Source: CAWIJJ01 sp963836405 (GTDB lineage: Bacteria > Acidobacteriota > Terriglobia > Bryobacterales > Bryobacteraceae). Taken from it: a stretch of DNA of 64,000 nt. The notes beneath the pieces are model-generated. The model was not told the DNA's origin and ran no database searches. It saw nothing but the letters and a program-made list of their open reading frames with translations. Below are positions 54,961 through 63,550 of the stretch, piece after piece; position 1 is the stretch's first letter; each line of letters opens with the position of its first letter. The position numbers and the translations under genes were made by a program. The stretch is from the NCBI GenBank assembly GCA_963836405.1, contig CAWIJL010000002.1, forward strand, positions 62,001-126,000, given 5' to 3'.

Positions 54961-55365
54961 TCACGAAGGTTCACCTTGAAAATCGGCCTGGCCGGCGTAC
55001 GCGCGGCCTTTCTCGGTATCGCTCGCGTGTACCGCCAGCGATACCGCCCCGGCTATATCCGGAACCAGCAGCGAAAGGACCCGCGTCACGCCCGGCGCCT
55101 GCACGCGGTCGAACTCCCGCTTCTCGCCGGTAAACACTTCGATTCCTTCCACCAGAAAGTTGTCCATGAGCCGGCGGTAAAGCATCCGCCCGCTGCTGTC
55201 TTCGAGCGCGAACCAGGTGCCATACTGCTCCTCCGCGCCCTCCACCGGAGCCGAAGGCGGCGCCACCTTTTGGACGCGGGCGACCGATTCGATTTGAAAC
55301 GAGCGGTCCTTGACGGAAAGCGTGACGCGAAATGCGCTTTTGGCCTGTACGTTCTGAGCCTGCAT
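54961..55365 (-). CDS. Small conserved-looking protein between the VWA proteases
   Basis: A 134-residue protein I cannot assign. It is strand-rich: SAFRVTLSVKDRSFQIESVA, TWFALEDSSGRMLYRRLMDN, FLVEGIEVFTGEKREFDRVQ and VTRVLSLLVPDIAGAVSLAV. No signal peptide, Cys or catalytic pattern is evident. It lies 16 bp after the first trypsin-VWA stop and overlaps the alternative start of the M64 gene by 4 bp, so it is part of the operon. A structural adaptor or inhibitor for the proteases is a guess. Confidence 0.7.
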   Translation of the reverse strand: MQAQNVQAKSAFRVTLSVKDRSFQIESVARVQKVAPPSAPVEGAEEQYGTWFALEDSSGRMLYRRLMDNFLVEGIEVFTGEKREFDRVQAPGVTRVLSLLVPDIAGAVSLAVHASDTEKGRAYAGQADFQGEPS

Positions 55366-55381
55366 GATAGTCGTTCCTCTC

Positions 55382-58300
55382 TTAAGTGTTCGCCTTTGTC
55401 ATCGAAGCGATATCTTCTGCGGTGACCGTGAGAATCCTGGCGGGGATCTGTTCCACGTCCATGTCCACCGAGCCCGATGCCGGATTGGACACCGTATAAA
55501 CCGCTGAAATCGCCACCTCGCGCGTACTCAGTATCTCGGCGATGCCGATCGTCAGCGGCGCCCCCCCACCCACGGGCGCCCCCATCAGCAGTTCCGAAAT
55601 GCGGCAGCAATCGTCCATCGTCGCCGTGTGCGGCGGCAGCAGAATCGCATCCACCGCTTTGAAGCCCGCCGCCTTCGGCTCCCGCCCGATTACGGCCCCG
55701 GAAAGCACCAGCGGGATAAAGATCTTCGCCACCGCCACCCGCACGTCGTCGTGATTGTGAATGTTGATCTCCGTCGAATAGACGCCGGGCCGTACCGGTG
55801 CGCACCCGCAGCCGCAGTCCTCCTCCTGCCGCCCGCACAGGAACTTCACGCTGTAGCTGAACAGCCTCACCGAAGCGGCCCCGATCGTGGCCGGCGGCCT
55901 GCCCGGCTGCGTCGCCGTGATCCCCGGAGGCGCCAATGACCCCGGGTCCGATAGCACCGTGTGCGTGTAGGATCCGTCGCCGTTGTCCGTCAGCCCGCCA
56001 TCGAGTTCGGAACCGGGCTGCGCCCCCACCGTGAAAGAGCCGCCGCGTCCCGGCCCCACGTAGTTGCCATACTTGTCCCGCGGCGTGAAAGTGATGTTAG
56101 TGCGCTGCCTCCCGTCGGGCGCCGAACCCGCGGGCGTCCCCGTGGCCGGCGTCTTCTCCGGGTCGATCCCCACCGAAACGTACACCGACCAGCTCGTCTC
56201 CCTCGCCGCCTTGCAGCCCTCGCCGTAAACCGCGCGGGCGTGGAATTTGTAGTGGCCTTCGAAACGCGCCAGGTCCGGAATCGGGTTGCCGAATACGCCA
56301 TCCTCCTCGATGGCTCCGTCATCGTGCACGCCATCGTCATACAGCGCGAACTCGCGGTCGGACGTCGCAATCAAGGGCGCGCCTTTGGCCGATTCGAGCG
56401 CAATCAAAGTGTTGGCCCTCGCATCCAGCGTGTCGCCGCCCACCGATCCCGGAGCTCCCATCTTCGCCTTCACCAGGATGTTGCCCGTGCCGTCGAGCGG
56501 CGTTTCCACCTCCACCGTGACGTCCGCCTCCATGTGGCTGCCGTTCGGATACCGCAGCATCACCTTGGGATTGATTACGTCTCCCGTATAGAGCGGCGGC
56601 TGCTCCACCGGCCGCATATACGGCCCGCCATCCACCAGCGTCGAGACGAAATAACGCGCTGCCGGCCCATCCGAAGTCGTAGCCGCCGGCGCGGCACCGG
56701 TCGGAATATCGCGTCCGCGCGGCCGCACGATCCGCGCCTTCCACGTGCCGTCCCGCTCGCCTGCAAACGGCAGGTTGAAGCTCAGGTGCGCCCAGGTGTC
56801 CCCGGAAGCTCCTTCCACACCTGGCGTGGCCGCGGTAAACACGCTGCCCGCCGGCGAAATGACCTCGATCAGGAGCACGGCTTTCGGATTGTCCCAACCC
56901 AGGACCACCGTGGCCTTGGTCTCACCGCACACGGCAAACGGGATTTCCGGGCCCGCCGCCACGTTCGGCGGCAGGAAGAATTCCGGGTCCAGCGCCACCG
57001 GCAGGTTGAAAATGTTGCCGAAGGCGAGCGCGAAAAACTTCTTCAGCGATAGTCCTTCGTTCGCCCGTGTGTAGATGCCTCCGTGGTCGCGGGCAAGCTG
57101 CGTCAGCCTCGGCCCGTCCAGGCTGGCGTCGGTCCCAAAGCCGACTATGTTCAACATGGTGTTGGCCAGCAGCGGCTCCACCCCGGCGATCGTCGGCGCC
57201 GTGTTCTCCAGGCCATCGGTCATCAGCAGAATCGCACGCGAATTCACGGCCGGGCCCGGCGGCGGAAAGTAGCCCACCGCCGTCTGGAGCCCTCCGCCGA
57301 TGGTCGTGTTCCCTCCCGCGGCCAAGCCCCCGATCAACCCTCCCGTGGCCGGTGGAATGGCGCCCACCAGGCTGTTCTTCGTCGCTCCATTGACGGCGGC
57401 AAGGGCGAAGTCCGGGCTGGCGGCGGTGCTGAACGACACCAGCCCCGTGCGGTGGCTTGCACCCGTGCGCAGCAGGCTGACGAACAGCGCCGCGGCGGAC
57501 CTGGCATCCTGCATCTTCGTATTCGGGCTGCCGAAGCTCGGCAGTGTCATGCTCCCCGAACGGTCGAGCACGACGACTACATCCTCCGCCTTGGGCGGCG
57601 GCGGCTCGGTCGCCAGTTCTTTGCTCACCGCCAGCAGGCTGGTCCCTCCGTCCCAGTAGCTCAGGTTGGCGACGATGCGTCCGCTCGAATCGAAGATCGA
57701 CGATCCCGAACTGCCGTTGTCGATGTCGCAGCCGAAATTGACCTTGCTCTCGTCGGTCCCGGGCAGCACCTTGCATGTCGAGTCGATCGGATACCGCGAC
57801 ACCTTCTTGGGCTGGCCGCGCGGATGATGCACGATGAAAAGCGGCTCGTCCAGCGGCGGCAGATCGTGGCGAATCGGAACCGGCGGCAGGCCCAGCCCTC
57901 CCGGCGGCGTCACGATCTGGAGGATGCAGTAGTCGAGCGCCGGCCGCAGGTCGCCGGCAGCCCGCTCAAACCCCTGCCGGACGACACGTTTCAGCTTGTA
58001 GAACCGCGGGCTGTATCCCGGCGGCCGCGTGCCGTCGCAGTTGGTCTCGAAATCGAAGGTCACCGACCCGGTTCGCGCGTCATCGTCCGTCGCCATGCAG
58101 TGGCCCGCCGTGATGATCAGGTCCGGCGCAATCAGCGTGCAGGTGCAGCTCGAAACGATCGATCCGTCGCGATGCACGTACATCCCAACGCTGCGCGCCG
58201 TATTCGTCATCACCGCCGGAAGCGCGCAGGCCACGTTTTCCCACGTGGGCGCCGACCCGGGCGGGTATTTGCCGCCCGCGTACTGGTAAGTCGGAGCGGC

Positions 58301-58702
58301 GAACGGCGAATCGATCAGGAACATGTCGCCGTTGGCCTTGCTCGAGCCGTCACCGATCAGCGCGTCCCCGCGCATGTATTGATCCAGCGTGACGCTGGCC
58401 CCGGCCGGGCCCCCGCCGCGAACGTAGCGCACGGCCACCGCGGCGCCCCCCTTCACCGGCCGGCTCCAATAGTCCGCGCCCCAGGAAAGGTCGTAGCGGT
58501 CCACGTCGTATCCGAGGTCCACCTCGATGTGGTCCCCCGCTCCCAGCGACGCCCCATTGAAATGGAGCATCACCCATTTCGCGGCCGGGTCTACCGGAAA
58601 GGAATAGGCCCAGATGTTCGGCGGAGTCGTCGGCGGACCGGTGGCCGGCCCGATATGAACCGGAGCGCCGAGGGCGATGACGGAACCGAGATTGTGGCTC
58701 AT
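55382..58702 (-). CDS. Trypsin-like protease with VWA domain and conserved C-terminal module (paralogue 1)
   Basis: A 1106-residue protein. Residues 1-160 form a beta-rich N-terminal domain (MSHNLGSVIALGAP, KWVMLHFNGASLGAGDHIEV). Residues about 165-360 are a chymotrypsin-fold protease with His201 in LIITAGHCM, Asp257 in PALDYCILQ and Ser332 in DNGSSGSSIF. A VWA domain begins near 374 (VVVVLDRSGSMTLP; LMTDGLENTAP). Ig-like domains follow, including FTPRDKYGNYVGPGRGGSF. The end holds a Cys-rich DCGCGC loop and the module YSTEINIHN...HTATMDDCCRISELL. No signal peptide is seen. It shares architecture over its full length with the adjacent paralogue, with which it overlaps by ATGA. Confidence 0.85.
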   Translation of the reverse strand: MSHNLGSVIALGAPVHIGPATGPPTTPPNIWAYSFPVDPAAKWVMLHFNGASLGAGDHIEVDLGYDVDRYDLSWGADYWSRPVKGGAAVAVRYVRGGGPAGASVTLDQYMRGDALIGDGSSKANGDMFLIDSPFAAPTYQYAGGKYPPGSAPTWENVACALPAVMTNTARSVGMYVHRDGSIVSSCTCTLIAPDLIITAGHCMATDDDARTGSVTFDFETNCDGTRPPGYSPRFYKLKRVVRQGFERAAGDLRPALDYCILQIVTPPGGLGLPPVPIRHDLPPLDEPLFIVHHPRGQPKKVSRYPIDSTCKVLPGTDESKVNFGCDIDNGSSGSSIFDSSGRIVANLSYWDGGTSLLAVSKELATEPPPPKAEDVVVVLDRSGSMTLPSFGSPNTKMQDARSAAALFVSLLRTGASHRTGLVSFSTAASPDFALAAVNGATKNSLVGAIPPATGGLIGGLAAGGNTTIGGGLQTAVGYFPPPGPAVNSRAILLMTDGLENTAPTIAGVEPLLANTMLNIVGFGTDASLDGPRLTQLARDHGGIYTRANEGLSLKKFFALAFGNIFNLPVALDPEFFLPPNVAAGPEIPFAVCGETKATVVLGWDNPKAVLLIEVISPAGSVFTAATPGVEGASGDTWAHLSFNLPFAGERDGTWKARIVRPRGRDIPTGAAPAATTSDGPAARYFVSTLVDGGPYMRPVEQPPLYTGDVINPKVMLRYPNGSHMEADVTVEVETPLDGTGNILVKAKMGAPGSVGGDTLDARANTLIALESAKGAPLIATSDREFALYDDGVHDDGAIEEDGVFGNPIPDLARFEGHYKFHARAVYGEGCKAARETSWSVYVSVGIDPEKTPATGTPAGSAPDGRQRTNITFTPRDKYGNYVGPGRGGSFTVGAQPGSELDGGLTDNGDGSYTHTVLSDPGSLAPPGITATQPGRPPATIGAASVRLFSYSVKFLCGRQEEDCGCGCAPVRPGVYSTEINIHNHDDVRVAVAKIFIPLVLSGAVIGREPKAAGFKAVDAILLPPHTATMDDCCRISELLMGAPVGGGAPLTIGIAEILSTREVAISAVYTVSNPASGSVDMDVEQIPARILTVTAEDIASMTKANT

Positions 58703-61700
58703 TTCGTCCCTCCCGCCGGCTGATTCGGCGTGTTCGGTTCGGGAGTCGGCGTGTCGCCCGTCACCCTGCGGGGCGCGATCGTCTCCACGTCGATCGAGGT
58801 GTGCTTCCCGTCGGGGCCGGTTACCGTATACACCGCGGTCACCGCCAGTTCCACCGGGCTGACAATCTCGAGGAACCCTATGGTCAGCGGCAGCGGTCCG
58901 GCAGGAGTCGCGCCGAACAGCATCTCCGCAATCCGGCAGCAATCGTCCATGGTGGCGGTGTGCGGCGGCAGTTCCATTCGCTCGCTCACCTTCCGTCCGA
59001 CAAACTTCGGCTCCCTCCCGGCGGCAGCGCCGGCCAGCACAACCGGCAGGATGTGTTTCTCGATCTTCACCGGCTTCAACTGGAAGTTGTGGATGTTGAT
59101 TTCGGTGGCGTAAGTGCCCGCCGCCACCGGCCCGCATCCGCAATCGTGCCCGCGCGCCACCCCGCAGACGAACTTCACGCTGTAGCTGAAACGCACCGCG
59201 GCGGCCGGCGGATTCGCCGTCACCACCACCACCGGACGGTCCGGCTGTTCAACGCCCAGGCCCGGCGGATTGCCGGAATCCGGATCCCAGCACACTTCCT
59301 GCGTGTAGGAGCCGTTGCCCAGGTCGGTAACTCCGCCCGTAAGGCTGCTCCCGGGCTGGCCCTGGACGCTGAAGGAACCGGCGCGCCCCGGTCCCACGTA
59401 GTTGCCGTAGCGGTCGCGCGGCGTAAACGTAAGGCGAAGCCGCTGGCAGCCCCCCGGTCCTGTTCCCAGCGGGTCGGCCGTCACCACCGTCTGCCCGGGG
59501 TCGATCCCCACCGAAACGTAAACCGCCCATGCCGTTTCCCGCGCGCCCGAACAGTTCTCGCCGTACGTGGCGTGCGCATGGAATTCGTACGTGCCCTCCT
59601 GCCGCAGCACGTCCGGCAGCGGATTGCCGAAGATGCCGTCCGGTTCGAGCGTGCCGTCGCCGTCCAGTTCGCCATCGTCGAATAGCGGAATGGTCTGCGT
59701 GCTGGTCGTGATCAGCGTACCTCCCGCCGCTTGCTCGAGAGCCTTCAGCGTCCGGGTGCGGGCGTCCACTGCATCGCCGCCATCACTGCCCGCCGCCTGC
59801 AATCCCGATCCGGTCAAGATGTTCCCCGTTCCCTGGTTCGGCCGCTTCACATCCACGGTCACCGACGCGTTCGCCATCTGGAAACCGTTGTGGTCCCGCA
59901 GAATCACCCGTGGATTGATCTGGTCGCCGGTGTACACCGGCCGCATTTCGGCGGGCCGGAAATACGGGCCGCCGTCCACCGTCACGGTCACAAAGAAGCG
60001 CTCCCGCGGCAGCGCGGCCGGAAACTCCCCCTCGCCCACCGGACGGCTCACCTTGACGTGCCATGTGCCGTCCCGTTCGGCGTGGAAAGGCAGGTTGATG
60101 CGGAAGTGCCGCCACGTGTCGCCCGAGGAGTGCGCGATCCCCGCCGTCGCCGCGGTGATGGCGTTGCCGGTGGGTGTTTCCACCGTCAGGATCAGGCCCT
60201 CGCTGGGACTCTCCCAAGCCAGAACCACCGTCATCCGCTCCTCGCCGCACACGTTCACCGGGATCGGCGCCGCCTCGGACGCTCCGGCCTCCAGCACGAA
60301 GAACGGATCCACCGCGATGGCCGTGTTGAAGATGTTCCCGAAGGCCAGCACGAAGAACTTCTTGAGCTCCAACCCCTCCCCGGAGCGCGTGTAGATGCCG
60401 CCATGGTTGCGCGCGAGAGTCGTCAGCCGCGGCCCGTCCACGCTCCCCTCCGTGCCGAACCCGATAATGCAGAGCCGGGTGGCGGCGAGCGACGCTTCCA
60501 CCGATGCGATCATCGGAGCCGTGTTCTCCAGGCCGTCGGTCAGCAGCAGAATCGCGGGCGTGTTGGCGGCGGGGCTCGGGGGCGGCAGTTGATTCTGCCC
60601 CGCCTGAAGCCCGCCTCCAATGGTCGTGTTGCCTCCCGCGGAGAGTCCAGCCACGATTCCGGCATTGCGCGCCGGCGCCGGCCCGATCAGCGCCGTTTTG
60701 TTGGCTTCGCTCGCGGCCGCCAGGTTGAACTCGGGCGGACTACTGGCCGTGGTGCTGAAAGAGACCAGCCCCAAGCGGTGCGTCCGGTCCGTACGCACGA
60801 GGTCGATGAACAGCGCCGCCGCGCGCCGGGCCTCTTCGATCTTCGTCCTCACGCCGGTGAAGCCCATGTCGCCCATGCTTCCCGAGCGGTCGAGCACCAG
60901 CACCGCATCGACATCCTTAGCCGGCGGCGGCGCGGTGGCCATATCCACGACGATGTTCGCCGCAGCCTGCCCCTGGTTGGAGCATGCTCCCGGCGCCCAG
61001 TCGTTCACCGCCACGATGCGTCCGCTCGAGTCGAACACGGGCGAGCCGGAACTGCCGTTGTCCGAATCGCACGCATACGTGACCACGCCGCCCGAGACCG
61101 CGCTCACCCGGCACTGCGGGTTGTTCGGCTGCGCCGAGACCTTCTTCGTCACCCCGCGAGGATGGTGGATCACGAACAGGCTTTCGTTGACCGGAACGGG
61201 CGTGGCACGGATCGGCACCGGAGGCACCCCGAACCCTCCGGGAGGGCTCACCACCTGCACGATCGCGTAGTCCAGGCCGCTGTTGGTCACCAGGCCCATA
61301 CCGGAAGGGGCCGTCTGCCACCCGCTCTTCACAATCCGCTTCAGCTTGTGGAATGTCGGATTGTACCCGGCGGGCCGGTTGCCGGCCGCATCCGTCTGGT
61401 AGTCGAGCGTGAATGCGCCCGTCGGGATCACGCTTGCGTCCGATACGCAATGCGCCGCGGTAAGAATCAGGTCCGGAGCGATCAGCGCCGCCGAACAGCT
61501 TGACAGTTTCCCTTCGGCGGCCTCGATGAACATGCCCACGCTGCGAGCCGTGTCGCGCATCAGGCCCGGCGGAAGCGTGTCCACGTTTTGCCAGTGCGGC
61601 GCGGCCGACCCGGAAGGGCACACTCCGGCCGAGTTGAAGTACGTCGGATCCACGTAGGGCGAATCGATCAGGAAGACGTCGGCGTTGGTGTTGGTGGCGC

Positions 61701-62055
61701 CGCCCCCCTGCAAACCCTCGCCGCGTCCGAACTCCGTCAGTTGCGCGGAACCGGTGCCGCTGCCGCCATCCACGAAGAAGATGTCCACCGTGTCGCCCTT
61801 GATGGGGCGGCTCCAGAAATCGCCGCCGCTGGTGGAATCGAAATGGTCCGTATCGTAGACCAGCGCGACCTCGATGCTGTCGCCCGCATGGAGCGTGGCG
61901 CCGGTGAAGTGCAGCATCAGGAATTTGGTGCTGGTAGGACCGGCAGCGCCGGTGAACGTAATCCTGCGGCGGTTCGCACCCGCGGGGACTCCGGCAGTGG
62001 AGTTAATGGCGATGCCGGGGGAAATCGGAACGACGGAACCCAGACGGTGGCTCAT
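58699..62055 (-). CDS. Trypsin-like protease with VWA domain and conserved C-terminal module (paralogue 2)
   Basis: A 1118-residue protein and first gene of the cluster. The N-terminus MSHRLGSVVPIS matches paralogue 1; AAGGA lies eight bases upstream. Protease residues are His202 (LILTAAHCV), Asp262 (SGLDYAIVQ) and Ser336 (DNGSSGSPVF). VWA starts near 384 (AVLVLDRSGSMGDM; LLTDGLENTAP). Ig-like domains include FTPRDRYGNYVGPGRAGSF. The C-terminal module is YATEINIHNFQLKPVKIEKH, LPPHTATMDDCCRIAEMLFG and a final SIDVETI. The tail is Pro/Thr-rich. No signal peptide is visible. The two paralogues are tandem duplicates that diverged substantially but kept every catalytic and MIDAS residue. Confidence 0.86.
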   Translation of the reverse strand: MSHRLGSVVPISPGIAINSTAGVPAGANRRRITFTGAAGPTSTKFLMLHFTGATLHAGDSIEVALVYDTDHFDSTSGGDFWSRPIKGDTVDIFFVDGGSGTGSAQLTEFGRGEGLQGGGATNTNADVFLIDSPYVDPTYFNSAGVCPSGSAAPHWQNVDTLPPGLMRDTARSVGMFIEAAEGKLSSCSAALIAPDLILTAAHCVSDASVIPTGAFTLDYQTDAAGNRPAGYNPTFHKLKRIVKSGWQTAPSGMGLVTNSGLDYAIVQVVSPPGGFGVPPVPIRATPVPVNESLFVIHHPRGVTKKVSAQPNNPQCRVSAVSGGVVTYACDSDNGSSGSPVFDSSGRIVAVNDWAPGACSNQGQAAANIVVDMATAPPPAKDVDAVLVLDRSGSMGDMGFTGVRTKIEEARRAAALFIDLVRTDRTHRLGLVSFSTTASSPPEFNLAAASEANKTALIGPAPARNAGIVAGLSAGGNTTIGGGLQAGQNQLPPPSPAANTPAILLLTDGLENTAPMIASVEASLAATRLCIIGFGTEGSVDGPRLTTLARNHGGIYTRSGEGLELKKFFVLAFGNIFNTAIAVDPFFVLEAGASEAAPIPVNVCGEERMTVVLAWESPSEGLILTVETPTGNAITAATAGIAHSSGDTWRHFRINLPFHAERDGTWHVKVSRPVGEGEFPAALPRERFFVTVTVDGGPYFRPAEMRPVYTGDQINPRVILRDHNGFQMANASVTVDVKRPNQGTGNILTGSGLQAAGSDGGDAVDARTRTLKALEQAAGGTLITTSTQTIPLFDDGELDGDGTLEPDGIFGNPLPDVLRQEGTYEFHAHATYGENCSGARETAWAVYVSVGIDPGQTVVTADPLGTGPGGCQRLRLTFTPRDRYGNYVGPGRAGSFSVQGQPGSSLTGGVTDLGNGSYTQEVCWDPDSGNPPGLGVEQPDRPVVVVTANPPAAAVRFSYSVKFVCGVARGHDCGCGPVAAGTYATEINIHNFQLKPVKIEKHILPVVLAGAAAGREPKFVGRKVSERMELPPHTATMDDCCRIAEMLFGATPAGPLPLTIGFLEIVSPVELAVTAVYTVTGPDGKHTSIDVETIAPRRVTGDTPTPEPNTPNQPAGGTK

Positions 62056-62233
62056 CGGCCAGTCCTTTCGTCCGCCTGGCTGCATAGCGCACCGGCGGTG
62101 GTCGGATCAACACGGCAGGTGAGGGTTAGGTTTCACCCGCAAACCGCAGCGGGCAGATACCCGCTACGGTAGGTAGTGTTGGCAGCATATCGCAGCGTTT
62201 CGCGTTTGGGAATGGGGTAGTACCGGATCGGGT

Positions 62234-62845
62234 TCAGCGGCCGATGACGATGCCGACGCCCTTGGGTTGGACGTCCACCTTTTCGATGCGGTGGCTCAGG
62301 TCGAAAGGCTGCCCGATGGCGGCGTCCGGATAGGCGGGATGGAGGAAGTTGCGAATCAGAAAATCGAGAGTGGCGCCATCGATCTGGAGAGTCGCAACCT
62401 CCACCTTTTCGACGTCCACCGTCAATTGTCCGTTTCCGGACCGGATCCGCGCCGTGACCGATACCGGCCGCTCGCCCTCCAGCATTTTGGACAGGAGCCA
62501 GCCCGGGTCGTAGCCCTGCGCCCGGCGGACTTTGCCGAAGTCCACCAGCGCGGTTCCCTTCACCAGGCCCGGAGAAAGCAACTCGAGTTGCGGGTTGCGT
62601 ACGCCCTCGGGAAGGTCCGGCGTCACGTAGGCCACCACTTCCCGCGCGGAAAGTTCCACGCGAGTGCCGGCCTTCAGCCGGTCGGACTCGATCCGGGCGA
62701 TCTTCTCCTTGGCCGAAGTGTAGTCGCTGACCGCTGCCAGGCTGGTGGCGGCGATGAGCATAATGGCCCAAACGGGACGGCGTTCCACATGGTCATAGAC
62801 GGGCCGTGTGGGGGAATGGTTGCGGGCCTTAGGGGGAAACGACAC
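62234..62845 (-). CDS. Membrane-anchored hypothetical protein
   Basis: A 203-residue protein with one signal anchor after a polar tail (RRPVWAIMLIAATSLAAVSD). The exposed part has TRVELSAREVVAYVTPDLPE, NPQLELLSPGLVKGTALVDF, a middle QGYDPGWLLSKMLEGERPVS and a C-terminal VEKVDVQPKGVGIVIGR. The alternation of strands with hydrophobic ligand-type faces recalls LmeA/DUF2993-like lipid-binding proteins, but that is a weak guess. It is 178 bp upstream of the protease cluster on the same strand. Confidence 0.6.
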   Translation of the reverse strand: MSFPPKARNHSPTRPVYDHVERRPVWAIMLIAATSLAAVSDYTSAKEKIARIESDRLKAGTRVELSAREVVAYVTPDLPEGVRNPQLELLSPGLVKGTALVDFGKVRRAQGYDPGWLLSKMLEGERPVSVTARIRSGNGQLTVDVEKVEVATLQIDGATLDFLIRNFLHPAYPDAAIGQPFDLSHRIEKVDVQPKGVGIVIGR

Positions 62846-62979
62846 AGTGGTGTGGCTGGGGGCCCAGCCCGTGCCGCGGGGTGAACCTTGGTGGCAGGAA
62901 AACTCCCCTCTGGAATCAACGAGTTGAATCTTTTGATACTATTGGCGCGGCTCGTGCATTCGGAGTTTAGGAGTTTTTT

Positions 62980-63534
62980 ATGCCTGTTTCCGGCTTGTGG
63001 GTCGCGGTTGTTGTGGCGCTTGCGCTGGCGGCTGTGGTCGCGGTGCGGCTGATAATCACCTGGTCCAGGGTACGCGGGAAGCGGGTGGTCACGTGCCCGG
63101 AAACCCACCGGCCGGCGGGCGTCGCCGTGGATTCCGGCTACGCGGCCCTGACGGCCCTGGGCAGCCGGATGGATTTGCGGCTTTCGAGCTGCTCGCGGTG
63201 GCCCGAACGCGCGGGTTGCGGGCAGGATTGCCTGTCGCAGATTCGGAATTCGCCGGAAGACTGCCTGGTCCGGAATATTCTCGCGAAATGGTACCGGGCG
63301 AAGAAATGCGCTTCCTGCGGCGTTCCATTCGGAGAAATTCAGTGGGCTGGCGCGCAACCCGCCCTGATTCGAGCCGATAAGAGTTCTGTGGAGTGGACAG
63401 AAGTCGCTCCCGAGCTCCTGGACGAGACACTGCGGACCGCGCTGCCGGTTTGCTTCGCTTGCCATACGGCAAACAAGCTCGTTCACGACCATCCGGAACT
63501 GGTCGTCAATCGTTCCAGACCTGTTGAAAGGTGA
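62980..63534 (+). CDS. Membrane-anchored Cys-rich hypothetical protein
   Basis: A 184-residue protein with an N-terminal membrane helix (LWVAVVVALALAAVVAVRLI). The soluble part is rich in Cys: VTCPETHRPAGVAVD, LSSCSRWPERAGCGQDCLSQ, EDCLVRNILAKWY, KKCASCGVPFGEIQW and VCFACHTANK. Two CxxC-type pairs (CASC, CFACH) could bind zinc, an iron-sulfur cluster or, in CFACH, haem c. CxxCH is fulfilled once, so covalent haem is possible but not shown. I do not recognise a named family. It is followed 16 bp later by another exported hypothetical. Confidence 0.65.
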   Translation: MPVSGLWVAVVVALALAAVVAVRLIITWSRVRGKRVVTCPETHRPAGVAVDSGYAALTALGSRMDLRLSSCSRWPERAGCGQDCLSQIRNSPEDCLVRNILAKWYRAKKCASCGVPFGEIQWAGAQPALIRADKSSVEWTEVAPELLDETLRTALPVCFACHTANKLVHDHPELVVNRSRPVER

Positions 63535-63550
63535 CGCTGTTTCTCTGTTC

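Noticed and set aside
55382..59143. Longer version of trypsin-VWA paralogue 1 starting at 59143
   Set aside because: The extra 147 codons overlap paralogue 2 out of frame; the ATG at 58702 matches the paralogue's MSH..LGSV start and overlaps its stop.
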